The notes under the pieces are model-generated. The model was not told where the DNA came from and made no database searches. It was given only the letters and a program-made list of their open reading frames with translations. From positions 1 to 64,000 of the forward strand of contig JAZSIU010000047.1 of the NCBI GenBank assembly GCA_045533955.1: a stretch of 64,000 nucleotides of DNA, written 5' to 3'. The translations under genes and the position numbers were made by a program. Each line of letters starts with the position of its first letter. The first letter of the stretch is position 1. This document shows positions 44,032 through 53,056 of the stretch, piece after piece. Source of the stretch: HGM04593 sp045533955. Its GTDB lineage: Bacteria > Bacteroidota > Bacteroidia > Bacteroidales > Bacteroidaceae.

Positions 44032-44472
44032 ATGAAAGAAAACAAAGACATACACTATATGCAACAAGCCCTTGCCGAGGCACGCAAAGCCTACGAGCTG
44101 GGCGAGGTTCCCGTGGGCGCCGTGGTAGTGTGCAACGACCGCATAATAGCCCGCTGCCACAACCTCACCGAGACACTTAACGACGTAACCGCCCACGCCG
44201 AGATGCAGGCAATAACAGCCGCCGCCTCATATATTGGCGGTAAATACCTTAACGACTGCACAATGTTCGTCTCGGTCGAACCGTGCCCAATGTGCGCAGG
44301 CGCCATTGGTTGGGCACAATTGGGGCGCCTCGTCTATGGTGCCGACGACGAAAAGCGCGGCTACCGCCGCTTGGCACCCGATGTTCTGCACCCAAAGACC
44401 ATAGTCGAGGCCGGAGTATGCGCTGCCGAGGCAACCGAGCTTATGAAGTCATTCTTTAAAGAAAAGAGATAA
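44032..44472 (+). CDS. tadA: tRNA adenosine(34) deaminase
   Basis: The 146-residue zinc enzyme deaminates the wobble adenosine of tRNA-Arg(ACG) to inosine. Zinc ligands and catalytic Glu are intact: HAE (His55, Glu57) and PCPMC (Cys85, Cys88), with family blocks GEVPVGAVVV and YGADDEKRGYRR. The length is normal. It follows the RHH-like gene and is closed by a perfect hairpin terminator. Confidence 0.95.
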   Translation: MKENKDIHYMQQALAEARKAYELGEVPVGAVVVCNDRIIARCHNLTETLNDVTAHAEMQAITAAASYIGGKYLNDCTMFVSVEPCPMCAGAIGWAQLGRLVYGADDEKRGYRRLAPDVLHPKTIVEAGVCAAEATELMKSFFKEKR

Positions 44473-44489
44473 ATACTAATCCACAGACA

Positions 44490-44527
44490 AAAAAGGTTGA
44501 GTACAATAGCCCGTACTCAACCTTTTT
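44490..44527 (+). terminator. Terminator after tadA
   Basis: AAAAAGGTTGAGTAC (44490-44504) pairs perfectly with 44513-44527, ending T5. It also faces the converging DUF4834 gene. Confidence 0.92.
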
Positions 44528-44628
44528 CTTAATTATATGTCATTCGTTATATTCAGCAAAAGGCTCGCAATTCTCACCCGCCACACAAATTATCGTCCGC
44601 CGCACATTTTTTCGCCAATAAAAGATGC

Positions 44629-44985
44629 TTAATCCCGAACCTCCTCAAAATCGACATACTCGCCCTCGTTCGCATCAATAATCTTCTTGCGTTTGCGACG
44701 CTTATACTCGGCCTCGGGTGAATAGTGCCACCCCGAAGCATCCGAACGAGCGCCCCGCGTATCCTCGCGCGACGAGCCACGATTGCCGTAAAAGGCGCCC
44801 CCCTGCGCATTCCTGCCACCCGAGCCACCCGCCGTGCGATAACTGCTGCCCGAGCCACCTCTGTCGGTACTCTTCTTTGTGAGCCCAAGAAACGAGAGTA
44901 TCCCTCTTATTACTGAAATAACCACCGACGAGGCTATAATCAGTATAAAAATTAAAATAAATAGAAAAAATAAAATAAAGCTCAT
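44629..44985 (-). CDS. DUF4834-like small membrane protein
   Basis: The 118-residue protein has one or two hydrophobic N-terminal segments (MSFILFFLFILIFILIIASS, then VISVIRGILSFLGL), a Gly/Ser/Arg-rich low-complexity middle and a conserved-looking C-terminal end KKIIDANEGEYVDFEEV. This layout matches DUF4834 proteins of Bacteroidetes, whose function is unknown. ATG 44985 is chosen because the upstream extension to 45045 is not conserved in character. It lies 138 bases downstream of pssA on the same strand and may be the third gene of the psd-pssA unit. Confidence 0.72.
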   Translation of the reverse strand: MSFILFFLFILIFILIIASSVVISVIRGILSFLGLTKKSTDRGGSGSSYRTAGGSGGRNAQGGAFYGNRGSSREDTRGARSDASGWHYSPEAEYKRRKRKKIIDANEGEYVDFEEVRD

Positions 44986-45123
44986 ACCTTTAATATAAAT
45001 ACTTAACAGAAAGAACCACGCAGAGCCTCTGCACTCTTCTTTCATACATTATACACTAAGGGTACTGCAAAAATAGTGCCACAGGGCCATTAGGCCAAAA
45101 TAAATAAGACAAAATTTCTTAAA

Positions 45124-45822
45124 TTACTTTTTGAACGATAGATAAACCGACAAAATGACATACCAAGCAATAATGGGCACCGCTGCAACAAGGCCAAGCG
45201 AGAGCATCGGCAGCGCCACAATCAAGAAAATGTAACGGCGTCTGTTGGCGCGCCACGCTATTCTCTTGAATTTTAGCGAGAACATTTTAATCTCACACAC
45301 CAACAGATAAGATGTCAGGCTGATGAGAGCCAGCATTAAGAACCAACCGGCATTGAGGCTCAGAATCCAATCGCCTGCGCCCGCAATGAGTGAGGCCCAA
45401 AAGAGAGCATTCGCCGGCGTGGGCAGTCCAATGAAAGATGTTGTCTGACGAGTGTCGATATTGAATTTTGCCAATCTGAGAGCCGAAAAGACAGCTATAA
45501 AGAATGCTGCGTAGGGCAACAACCAAGCAATGGGAGCAATTGCGGCGGGATAGGCCAATTGCTGCATAAAGTTAAAGACCATTGCTGCCGGTGCAAAGCC
45601 GAATGTTACATCGTCGGCAAGCGAGTCCATCTCGACGCCCATAGGCGAACTCACGTGCAAGAGGCGCGCAGCCATTCCATCAAAAAAGTCAAACACGGCT
45701 CCTAATACAATAAACGCAAGAGCCCACACAAAAGAGCCTTCAAAAGCCATTGTACAAGCAATGCAACCCGAGAAAAGATTACAACAGGTTATCGAGTTTG
45801 GTATATGTTTTTTGATGGACAT
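45124..45822 (-). CDS. pssA: CDP-diacylglycerol--serine O-phosphatidyltransferase
   Basis: The 232-residue inner-membrane CDP-alcohol phosphotransferase makes phosphatidylserine. The active-site motif DGxxARxxxxxxxxGxxxDxxxD is present in FDGMAARLLHVSSPMGVEMDSLADD (split here, about 48-72), with the Asp residues intact. About six membrane spans follow. It lies 16 bases downstream of psd, so the two successive enzymes of phosphatidylethanolamine synthesis are made together. Confidence 0.94.
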   Translation of the reverse strand: MSIKKHIPNSITCCNLFSGCIACTMAFEGSFVWALAFIVLGAVFDFFDGMAARLLHVSSPMGVEMDSLADDVTFGFAPAAMVFNFMQQLAYPAAIAPIAWLLPYAAFFIAVFSALRLAKFNIDTRQTTSFIGLPTPANALFWASLIAGAGDWILSLNAGWFLMLALISLTSYLLVCEIKMFSLKFKRIAWRANRRRYIFLIVALPMLSLGLVAAVPIIAWYVILSVYLSFKK

Positions 45823-45838
45823 AACCTAAATAAGTTTT

Positions 45839-46525
45839 TTATTTCAGTTTAGCAATTACAGTCTCGTTTCCAACGGTTTTTTGCTCAAGATCGACAAAAA
45901 TCTCAGCATCAAGAGGCAGATAAACATCTACGCGTGAACCGAATTTTATAAATCCCATATGCTCGTCGATGTAACACTCCTCGCCCACCTCGGCGTATGT
46001 AACGATGCGACGGGCCATTGCTCCGGCCACCTGACGTACAAGAACCTCAGTGCCATCCTCGGTGCGTATAACAACCAACGAGCGCTCATTCTCAGTGCTT
46101 GCCTTAGGCAACCAAGCTTTATGGAAGCGGCCGTTCATATGCTCGACACGTACCACTGTTCCCTCAACCGGATACCAATTGGCGTGTACGTTCATCGGGC
46201 TCATAAAAATCGAGACCATTATTCTATCTTCTTTAAAATGGTCGGGCTCAAAAACCTTCTCGACCACAACCACCCTTCCATCGGCAGGTGCAACAACCAT
46301 TTTATCGATATCACCCTCGAATATTCGTTTGGGGCTGCGAAAGAAATTCACCATAAGCAGATAAACAAACAGTGAAATACCCGAAATTGCAATATTGACA
46401 ACCTCGACAGGTATACAATACCAACACAGAGCATTAACAATCAAAAATAATGCACAGGCTGTTACAAGAATGCTTGTACCCTCTCTGTGGATACGCATTT
46501 TTTTTATCTTTCTTATCCTTTTCAT
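45839..46525 (-). CDS. psd: Phosphatidylserine decarboxylase
   Basis: The 228-residue proenzyme converts phosphatidylserine to phosphatidylethanolamine using a pyruvoyl group made by self-cleavage. The cleavage site is Gly196-Ser197 in GFIKFGSRVDVYLP. VVAPADGRVVVVEKVFEPDHF (about 87-107, hyphenless core 20 residues or fewer per block: VVAPADGRVVVVE, KVFEPDHF) and MSPMNVHANW are typical of the small soluble/monotopic bacterial type. Two N-terminal spans anchor it. It precedes pssA by 16 bases. A 37-base relic of this gene appears at 59943-59979. Confidence 0.94.
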   Translation of the reverse strand: MKRIRKIKKMRIHREGTSILVTACALFLIVNALCWYCIPVEVVNIAISGISLFVYLLMVNFFRSPKRIFEGDIDKMVVAPADGRVVVVEKVFEPDHFKEDRIMVSIFMSPMNVHANWYPVEGTVVRVEHMNGRFHKAWLPKASTENERSLVVIRTEDGTEVLVRQVAGAMARRIVTYAEVGEECYIDEHMGFIKFGSRVDVYLPLDAEIFVDLEQKTVGNETVIAKLK

Positions 46526-46831
46526 TTAATGTCGGTTGAGTTTGTAAGCACAAAAATAGTCAGAATTTGTTAAACGCCCAACAAAAAAGGACAAAAAAGA
46601 GCATTTGAATGGCTATAAATAGTTTTTTTGCCGTCATAAGGAAAAAAAAATGTTATTTAACAAAGATTAGCAACCTATCAATAACAATAAAAGTTGATTG
46701 GTTGAAAACTTTTTTTTCAAAACAATTATGCAATATGAGCGATTGCTATTATCTTTGCTACCTGCCCCAATGTGCATCTACAAAAAAAAGACAAAGTATA
46801 TTGTCGGCAGTATCACATAAAAAATAGAAAT
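46526..46831. other. 306-base divergent region between psd and dnaE
   Basis: It contains a minus-strand TATTTTTG (46558-46551) likely driving psd and a plus-strand TATCTTTG (46750-46757) likely driving dnaE, with A/T-rich DNA between. A frame open from 46772 only extends dnaE upstream. No other gene is seen. Confidence 0.6.
46750..46757 (+). promoter_or_regulatory. -7 box of dnaE
   Basis: TATCTTTG, 75 bases before the ATG at 46832. Confidence 0.5.
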
Positions 46832-49800
46832 ATGCAAGACTTTGTTCATCTACACGTACATACACAATACTCGATTCTCGATGGTCAGGCATCGGTGAAG
46901 CGTCTCGTCGATAAAGCAATTGCCGACGGAATGAAAGGCATCGCCGTAACCGACCACGGAAATATGATGGCCATAAAGGAATTCTACAACTATGTGAATA
47001 AAGTGAACAAAGGCAAGGCCGACGGCGAGAAATTCAAGCCCATCATAGGCTGCGAGGTATATGTGGCCGAGCGTCGCCTCTTTAACCGCGAACAAAAGGA
47101 GGATATGCGCGGGCACCACCTTGTCCTCTTGGCCAAAAACAAAAAAGGCTACCACAACCTCATTAAGATAGTGTCAAAAGGATGGTCCGAGGGCTACTAC
47201 TACACCCCGCGCACCGACAAAGTAGAGCTCGAGAAACACAAAGAGGGACTAATCGTCTGCTCGGCCTGCTTGGGAGGCGAAATTCCCCAGCTCATACGAC
47301 AGGGCAAGCTGCAAGAGGCCGAGGCATCGGTCAATTGGTTCAAGAGCATCTTCGGCGAGGATTATTACCTTGAGCTCCAGCTTCATAAAGCCACTGTCGA
47401 GCGTGCCAATCACGAGGTCTATGGCATACAAAAAGAGGTAAACAAGCACATTGTCGAGCTGAGCCGCAAATGCGGCGTTAAACTCGTGTGCACCAACGAC
47501 GTACACTTTGTCGATGAAGAGAATGCCGAGGCACACGACCGCCTCATCTGCCTAAGCACAGGCAAAGACCTCGACGACCCCAAGAGAATGCTCTACTCCA
47601 AGCAAGAGTGGATGAAGACAAAAGAGGAGATGAACGCCATCTTCGGCGAAGATTTCCCCGAGAGCCTCAGCAACACAGTCGAGGTGTGCGACAAGGTAGA
47701 ATTTTACAGCATCGACAACGCCCCCATTATGCCCAACTTTGCAATCCCCGAAGAGTTTGGCACCGAGGAGCTTTACCGACAAAAATTCACCCATCAAGAC
47801 CTCTTCGACGAGTTTACGCGCGACGAAAAAGGCAACGTAGTCCTCTCGCAAGAAGAGGCCGAGAAAAAGATAAAAAAACTTGGCGGATACGACAAACTCT
47901 ACCGCATAAAACTCGAAGGCGATTATCTGCGCAAGCTCACCTACGACGGTGCAAAAAAATGCTACCCCGAACCCTTCTCGCAAGAGCTCACCGACCGCAT
48001 CGACTTTGAGCTACACATTATGAAGACAATGGGATTCCCCGGATACTTTCTCATTGTACAAGACTTTATCCGCGCCGCTCGCGAGCAGTTGGGCGTTGCC
48101 GTCGGCCCGGGACGTGGTTCGGCCGCCGGAAGCGTCGTAGCCTACTGCCTCGAGATTACCCGCGTCGATCCCATAAAATACGACCTTCTGTTCGAGCGTT
48201 TCTTGAACCCCGACCGAATATCCCTGCCCGATATTGACGTCGATTTTGACGACGACGGCCGCGGCGAGGTTCTTAAATGGGTAACCGAAAAATATGGACA
48301 AGAAAAGGTTGCCCACATCATCACATACGGCACAATGGCCACAAAATTGGCCATAAAAGATGTTGCCCGCGTGCAAAAAGTACCATTGGAGACCTCGAAC
48401 CGACTGTGCAAGGCAATCCCCGACCGCCTTCCCGACGGCAAAAAGATGAATCTGCCCAACGCAATAGCCGCAGTGTCCGAGTTGCGCGAGGCCGAAGCCT
48501 CGCCCGACCCACTGCTGCGCGACACCATCCGATTCGCCAAAATGCTCGAAGGCAACGTGCGCAACACCGGCGTACACGCCTGCGGCACAATCATCTGCCG
48601 CGACGACATTACCGACCACGTTCCCATAAGCATCGCCGAGGACAAAGAGACGGGCGAAAAGCTCCTCGTAACGCAATACGAGGGCAGTGTCATCGAAGAG
48701 ACAGGCCTCATAAAAATGGACTTTTTGGGCCTCAAGACCCTCTCGGTAATAAACGAGGCACTCGAAAATATCAAGCAAAGTTTGGGCGAAGAGGTAAACA
48801 TCGACAAAATACCCATCGACGATGAGCTCACCTACAACCTCTACTGCAAAGGAAACACAATAGGCACATTCCAATTCGAGTCGCCCGGAATGCAGAAATA
48901 CCTGCGCGAGCTTCAGCCCAGCACATTCGAAGACCTCATAGCAATGAACGCCCTCTACCGTCCGGGCCCAATGGATTATATCCCCGACTTTATCCAGCGC
49001 AAGCACAACCCCGAGCTTGTAAAATACGACCTTCCCTGTATGGAAAAATACCTTAAGGACACCTACGGAATTACGGTCTATCAAGAGCAAGTGATGCTCC
49101 TCTCGCGTCTGCTGGCCAATTTCACCCGCGGCGAGAGCGACACACTGCGCAAGGCTATGGGAAAAAAGCTGAAAGAGAAGCTCGACGAACTTAAGCCCAA
49201 ATTCATAAAGGGCGGACAGTCGAACGGACACCCCGCCGACACGCTCGAGAAAATTTGGGCCGACTGGGAGAAATTCGCATCCTACGCATTCAATAAGTCG
49301 CACGCCACCTGCTACTCGTGGGTAGCCTATCAGACAGCCTATCTGAAGGCCCACTACCCCTCACAGTATATGGCCGGTGCCCTGAGCCGCAACCTATCGA
49401 ACATAACTGAAATTACCAAGCTGATGCAAGAGTGCGCAGCAATGGGAATAAAGGTGTTGGGCCCCGACGTCAACGAGTCGCGCCGCAAATTCAGCGTCAA
49501 CAAGCAAGGGCACATACGCTTCGGACTGTGCGCCGTAAAAGGCGTTGGCGAGAATGCCGTACAGAGCATTATAGACGAGCGCGAGGCCAACGGCCCCTTC
49601 AAAAGCATTTTCGACTTTGTCGAGCGTGTGAATCTGACAGCTTGCAACCGTAAGAACCTAGAATGTCTTGCCCTCTCGGGAGCATTCGACGAGCTTGCCG
49701 ACGGCATCGAGCGCGAGCAATATATGGGCACCAATAGCAAGGGCGAGCAGTTCCTCGAAGCGCTTGTAAAATATGGCAACCGCTTCCAGATGGACAAGAA

Positions 49801-50530
49801 TATGTCGCAAATGTCGCTCTTCGGCGAGCAGGGAATGGCCGAGATTCCCCACCCCGAGATTCCAGCAGGCGGCAATTGGAGCAGTCTGGAGCGCCTGAAC
49901 CGCGAACGCGAGCTTGTAGGCATCTACCTATCGGCCCACCCGCTCGACGAGTATGCCCTTGTGCTGAATGAATTCTGCAACACAAAAGCCGAGGAGTTTG
50001 CCAATATCGACAATCTGAAAAACCGCAAGGTAACATTCGGAGGCATCGTCAGCGAGGCACCGCGCACGGGACAGACCAAGCGCGGCAACCCCTTTGGAAT
50101 AGTCAAGATAGAGGATTTTAGCGGCACGGCCGAATTTCCATTCTTTGGCGACGATTGGATACAAAAATCGTCCTATTTTGCACCTGGCACGTTCCTTTAT
50201 ATAACCGGAAGCTGCCAGCAAAAAAAATGGAAGCCCGAGGAGCTTGAGTTTGCCATAAGCAGCATACAACTGCTGCCCGATGTAAAAGAGGAGATTGTAA
50301 AAAGCCTCACAATCTCGTTCGAGATAATGAACCTGACACAGGAGATTTACGAGTATATATCAAACTACATCGAACAACATCCGGGCAACAGCAAACTGCA
50401 ATTCAACATAAAAGATGCCGAGAATGGATTCTCGCTCGAGCTTGTATCGCACAAAAAAGGAATAACCGTCGAGCAGGAATTGATTGACTACATAAAGACC
50501 TTACCCGATATTGAATATAAACTTAATTGA
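46832..50530 (+). CDS. dnaE: DNA polymerase III subunit alpha
   Basis: The 1232-residue replicative polymerase begins with the PHP domain (MQDFVHLHVHTQYSILDG, metal-binding HxH near 7-9). The C-family polymerase core carries GPGRGSAAGSVVAYCLEIT (about 429-447), the catalytic aspartates in PDIDVDFDDDGRGEV (about 468-482) and ALYRPGPMDYIPDF. A helix-hairpin-helix region and a C-terminal OB fold (VTFGGIVSEAPRTGQTKRG) follow. It is DnaE1-type and of normal length. ATG 46832 is chosen over the extension to 46772. trxA follows after 20 bases and is probably cotranscribed. Confidence 0.97.
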   Translation: MQDFVHLHVHTQYSILDGQASVKRLVDKAIADGMKGIAVTDHGNMMAIKEFYNYVNKVNKGKADGEKFKPIIGCEVYVAERRLFNREQKEDMRGHHLVLLAKNKKGYHNLIKIVSKGWSEGYYYTPRTDKVELEKHKEGLIVCSACLGGEIPQLIRQGKLQEAEASVNWFKSIFGEDYYLELQLHKATVERANHEVYGIQKEVNKHIVELSRKCGVKLVCTNDVHFVDEENAEAHDRLICLSTGKDLDDPKRMLYSKQEWMKTKEEMNAIFGEDFPESLSNTVEVCDKVEFYSIDNAPIMPNFAIPEEFGTEELYRQKFTHQDLFDEFTRDEKGNVVLSQEEAEKKIKKLGGYDKLYRIKLEGDYLRKLTYDGAKKCYPEPFSQELTDRIDFELHIMKTMGFPGYFLIVQDFIRAAREQLGVAVGPGRGSAAGSVVAYCLEITRVDPIKYDLLFERFLNPDRISLPDIDVDFDDDGRGEVLKWVTEKYGQEKVAHIITYGTMATKLAIKDVARVQKVPLETSNRLCKAIPDRLPDGKKMNLPNAIAAVSELREAEASPDPLLRDTIRFAKMLEGNVRNTGVHACGTIICRDDITDHVPISIAEDKETGEKLLVTQYEGSVIEETGLIKMDFLGLKTLSVINEALENIKQSLGEEVNIDKIPIDDELTYNLYCKGNTIGTFQFESPGMQKYLRELQPSTFEDLIAMNALYRPGPMDYIPDFIQRKHNPELVKYDLPCMEKYLKDTYGITVYQEQVMLLSRLLANFTRGESDTLRKAMGKKLKEKLDELKPKFIKGGQSNGHPADTLEKIWADWEKFASYAFNKSHATCYSWVAYQTAYLKAHYPSQYMAGALSRNLSNITEITKLMQECAAMGIKVLGPDVNESRRKFSVNKQGHIRFGLCAVKGVGENAVQSIIDEREANGPFKSIFDFVERVNLTACNRKNLECLALSGAFDELADGIEREQYMGTNSKGEQFLEALVKYGNRFQMDKNMSQMSLFGEQGMAEIPHPEIPAGGNWSSLERLNRERELVGIYLSAHPLDEYALVLNEFCNTKAEEFANIDNLKNRKVTFGGIVSEAPRTGQTKRGNPFGIVKIEDFSGTAEFPFFGDDWIQKSSYFAPGTFLYITGSCQQKKWKPEELEFAISSIQLLPDVKEEIVKSLTISFEIMNLTQEIYEYISNYIEQHPGNSKLQFNIKDAENGFSLELVSHKKGITVEQELIDYIKTLPDIEYKLN

Positions 50531-50550
50531 TAACCTTAAAAACAAAAAAA

Positions 50551-50868
50551 ATGGAAATAATTGTAACAGACAGCAATGCAAAGGAGTTTTTGGCAACAGA
50601 ATTGCCCATCGTAATTGATTTTAGCGCAACGTGGTGCGGCCCCTGTCGTCAGCTTGCCCCCATCATCGACGAGCTTGCCAAGGAGTATGACGGACGCATC
50701 GCAGTGGGTAAATGCGACATCGAGGAGGCCGTTGACCTCACCGACGAGTACAACATCCGCAACGTGCCCACCGTGCTTTTCATCAAAGGCGGACAGGTAG
50801 TTAACAAATTCGTAGGTTCAAAGTCAAAAGCCGACGTACAGAAACTCTTCGAGGCGCTTTTGGCATAA
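50551..50868 (+). CDS. trxA: Thioredoxin
   Basis: The 105-residue cytoplasmic dithiol reductant has the redox motif WCGPC (about 28-32) in FSATWCGPCRQLAPIIDELA and the cis-Pro motif NVPTVLFIKGG (about 71-81). The length and motif order are classical. ATG 50551 is used; the frame extends 24 bases upstream into the dnaE spacer. It lies between dnaE and a short acidic protein in a likely operon. Confidence 0.96.
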   Translation: MEIIVTDSNAKEFLATELPIVIDFSATWCGPCRQLAPIIDELAKEYDGRIAVGKCDIEEAVDLTDEYNIRNVPTVLFIKGGQVVNKFVGSKSKADVQKLFEALLA

Positions 50869-50883
50869 AAAGACGCAAGCACT

Positions 50884-51204
50884 ATGCAGAATGACGAATT
50901 TGCAATGGAAGACCTTGACGACGAAAAGACCATTGCCTACATACGCGAAAGACTGCCTCAGGAGCTGAAAGAGAAATTCAGCGACGACGATTTTTACTAC
51001 ATTTTGGATACCATTTACGACTACTACGATAAAAGCGGTATTCTTGATGCAGGCGGGGAATTTATCGACATTGACATTAACGAAATTGCCCAATTTGTAG
51101 CAAAAGAGGCCAAAAAGAATAAAATGGGTAATTACGACCCCGAGGAGCTATTCTTCATCATCGAGGGAGAGCTCGAGTACAACGGCATTCTCGACGAAGA
51201 GTAA
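50884..51204 (+). CDS. Short acidic conserved-type protein, unknown function
   Basis: The 106-residue protein is strongly acidic and helical (EDLDDEKTIAYIRERLPQEL, FSDDDFYYILDTIYDYYDKS, FIDIDINEIAQFVAKEAKKN, GNYDPEELFFIIEGELEY). It has no signal peptide, membrane span or catalytic motif. Small proteins of this character follow trxA/dnaE in other Bacteroidales as far as I recall, but I cannot name a family. It lies 15 bases after trxA and ends before a perfect hairpin, so it is the third gene of the dnaE-trxA unit. Confidence 0.78.
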   Translation: MQNDEFAMEDLDDEKTIAYIRERLPQELKEKFSDDDFYYILDTIYDYYDKSGILDAGGEFIDIDINEIAQFVAKEAKKNKMGNYDPEELFFIIEGELEYNGILDEE

Positions 51205-51212
51205 CGTCCGAC

Positions 51213-51251
51213 AAATAATAAAATGCGGCAATATGCCGCATTTTATTATTT
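51213..51251 (+). terminator. Terminator of the dnaE-trxA unit
   Basis: A perfect 18-bp stem pairs 51213-51230 (core AAAATGCGGCA) with 51234-51251, with a three-base loop ATA and a T-rich 3' arm. Confidence 0.92.
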
Positions 51252-51258
51252 AAACCAC

Positions 51259-51370
51259 TATATTTGCCGTAAACAATGAACAAAAGAAGCAGTTGCTGTA
51301 AATAATTTTCAAGCCGAGTTTCATATTTTCCGCTCGTTTGTTCGTATATTTGCGCTAAAGCGCGAATATA
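51259..51370 (+). promoter_or_regulatory. Two promoter-type repeats upstream of the radical SAM gene
   Basis: TATATTTG at 51259-51266 begins a degenerate copy (TATATTTGCCG, TAAA, CAATGAA). TATATTTG at 51345-51352 begins a good copy: TATATTTGCGC (51345-51355), loop TAAA, GCGCGAATATA (51360-51370), 11-bp arms with one mismatch. They lie 86 bases apart, close to the 84-base period seen upstream of manC and DUF1460. The ATG is at 51421. Confidence 0.7.
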
Positions 51371-51420
51371 TCCTGCAAACAGCAGAAGCAAACTACCGTC
51401 GATATAAAAACAGTTAAATA

Positions 51421-52491
51421 ATGGACGAGCTACAAAAAATTGAACAGGAACTATCCTATTGGAATACCGAGAAGCTAAAAATAACCCACCCCTTGAGACA
51501 ACTCTTTTGGGAGTGTACCCTCAACTGCAATTTATCGTGCATTCATTGTGGCAGCGACTGCAAAAAAGAGATAAAGACAAGTGAAATGCCATTGGCCCAC
51601 TTCTTACCCGTGTTAGACGAAATAAAGCGTCATCAACCGAACCAAAAAACAATGGTCTATACAATTGGCGGAGAGCCATTGGTCAGACAAGACATTTTGG
51701 AATGCGGCCGGGCAATAAGCGAAAAGGGGTTTTATTGGGGGACAGTAACCAACGGCCACATATTGGACAGCCCTCTAATGAAAGAGCTGATGAAGGCGGG
51801 CCTACGCTCAATTTCAGTAGATATTGACGGTACAAAAGAGGAGCACAATTGGCTCAGAAACAATACAAGCAGCTTCGACAGAGCATATAACGCCCTAACC
51901 TGCATAAGAGACACCCCACGATTAGTTTGGGACGTTATTACCTGTATCAACAGAAGAAACATAAACTCATTGAAAGAGATAAAGAGAATGTTGATAGATG
52001 CAGGTGTCAAACATTGGCGCTGCTTTACAATAACCCCAATGGGACGCGCCAAAGAGAACGACGAACTAATACTTACGAACGACGAGTTTAAAGAGCTAAT
52101 GGATTTTATTGTAGCAACCCGCGAGGAGGGCAAGATTATGCTATCCTACGGTTGCGAGGGCTATCTGGGCGAGTACGAAGGAAAAGTACGCAACCACCAC
52201 TACTCTTGCAGGGCAGGCCTAACTGTTGCATCGGTTCTAAGCGACGGAGGAATATCGGGGTGTTTGAGCATTCGCAGCGATTATCAACAAGGAAACATAT
52301 ACACCGATAATTTTTGGGACGTATGGAACAACCGCTTTACCATATACCGCAACCGCGAATGGATGAAGACAGCGCAGTGTCAGGCCTGCGATGTTTTTAA
52401 ATATTGCCAAGGCAATGGAATGCATTTAAGAGATAAAGAAGGAAAATTGATGATGTGCCACTATCTGAAATTAAAAAAACAACACCTATGA
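51421..52491 (+). CDS. Radical SAM/SPASM peptide maturase
   Basis: The 356-residue protein has the radical SAM cluster motif C36-NLS-C40-IH-C43 within WECTLNCNLSCIHCGSDC (30-47), with flanking Cys32 and Cys47. A GGEP motif follows (TIGGEPLVRQDI, about 81-92). The C-terminal SPASM-type Cys set is CRAGLTVASVL, ISGCLSIRSD, AQCQACDVFKYCQG and MMCHYLK, which should bind auxiliary iron-sulfur clusters. The FWECTLNC-type block is characteristic of Bacteroidales maturases of the TIGR04133 type, as I recall it. The next gene begins inside its stop codon (ATGA overlap) and encodes a repeat-bearing peptide, its probable substrate. No transporter or protease gene follows. Confidence 0.9.
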   Translation: MDELQKIEQELSYWNTEKLKITHPLRQLFWECTLNCNLSCIHCGSDCKKEIKTSEMPLAHFLPVLDEIKRHQPNQKTMVYTIGGEPLVRQDILECGRAISEKGFYWGTVTNGHILDSPLMKELMKAGLRSISVDIDGTKEEHNWLRNNTSSFDRAYNALTCIRDTPRLVWDVITCINRRNINSLKEIKRMLIDAGVKHWRCFTITPMGRAKENDELILTNDEFKELMDFIVATREEGKIMLSYGCEGYLGEYEGKVRNHHYSCRAGLTVASVLSDGGISGCLSIRSDYQQGNIYTDNFWDVWNNRFTIYRNREWMKTAQCQACDVFKYCQGNGMHLRDKEGKLMMCHYLKLKKQHL

Positions 52492-52901
52492 AAAAAGACT
52501 ACAAAGACGCCTTAATAATTTCAGCATCAACGGTATTAGGCAATCAGGCAGCTCACGCCGCAACGAACAATATAATAGAAGCCGTTTCGGCCGAGGCAGG
52601 TGAGGAACAACCCGATGAAATAGTAATTAACGACGTACAGGTTGTTGAATTTGAAAGCGAGAATACAAATGAGCCGGTTACCGAGGTTGTAGAGACAGAT
52701 ATTTCAACAATAATCACCGAGGTAGATATTGTCGAAGATGTTTACGGCCCGTTGCCTTACATTTACGATGACGATGATGTCTCCAATGAGATTGACGACA
52801 CAATGTGCGTTTACGGCCCGCCACCATACGCTTTTGACGACGAGTGCGACGAGATTGACGACACAATGTGCGTTTACGGCCCGCCACCCGAAACCTTCTA
52901 A
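52488..52901 (+). CDS. Candidate RiPP precursor with repeated VYGP(P/L)P cores
   Basis: The 137-residue acidic protein starts at ATG 52488, overlapping the maturase stop by four bases. Residues 1-80 form a leader-like region (MKKDYKDALIISASTVLGNQ at the start, then an acidic spacer) without a GG or clear secretion cleavage site. The C-terminal part has three core-like units: VYGPLP (85-90), MCVYGPPP (106-113) and MCVYGPPP (127-134), separated by Asp-rich linkers (YIYDDDDVSNE, YAFDDECDE). Cysteines occur only at 107, 120 and 128. A 38-base segment is duplicated exactly (52788-52825 and 52851-52888). I infer that the upstream maturase modifies Tyr, Cys or Pro-flanked residues; the product is unknown. 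Confidence 0.82.
   Translation: MKKDYKDALIISASTVLGNQAAHAATNNIIEAVSAEAGEEQPDEIVINDVQVVEFESENTNEPVTEVVETDISTIITEVDIVEDVYGPLPYIYDDDDVSNEIDDTMCVYGPPPYAFDDECDEIDDTMCVYGPPPETF
52788..52888 (+). repeat. Exact 38-base direct repeat in the precursor gene
   Basis: 52788-52825 and 52851-52888 are identical over 38 bases (encoding EIDDTMCVYGPP). A shorter match, GTTTACGGCCCG, lies at 52740-52751 in the first, divergent unit. Confidence 0.92.
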
Positions 52902-52916
52902 CAACAAGGCAGCCCA

Positions 52917-52961
52917 AAATTTTACCCCAAAGTTTTTTATCTAAACTTTGGGGTAAAATTT
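52917..52961 (+). terminator. Strong terminator after the precursor gene
   Basis: A perfect 19-bp stem pairs 52917-52935 (core TTTTACCCCAAAGTTT) with 52943-52961, loop TTTATCT, 16 bases after the stop codon. Confidence 0.9.
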
Positions 52962-53056
52962 ATAGTCTGCAATCTTGTATCCAAAGAAATTTAGGAACAA
53001 TTTATCTTGTTCATAGTATTACCCTTTTTTTCACATCAAAGGGTGATTAGTCCTTT

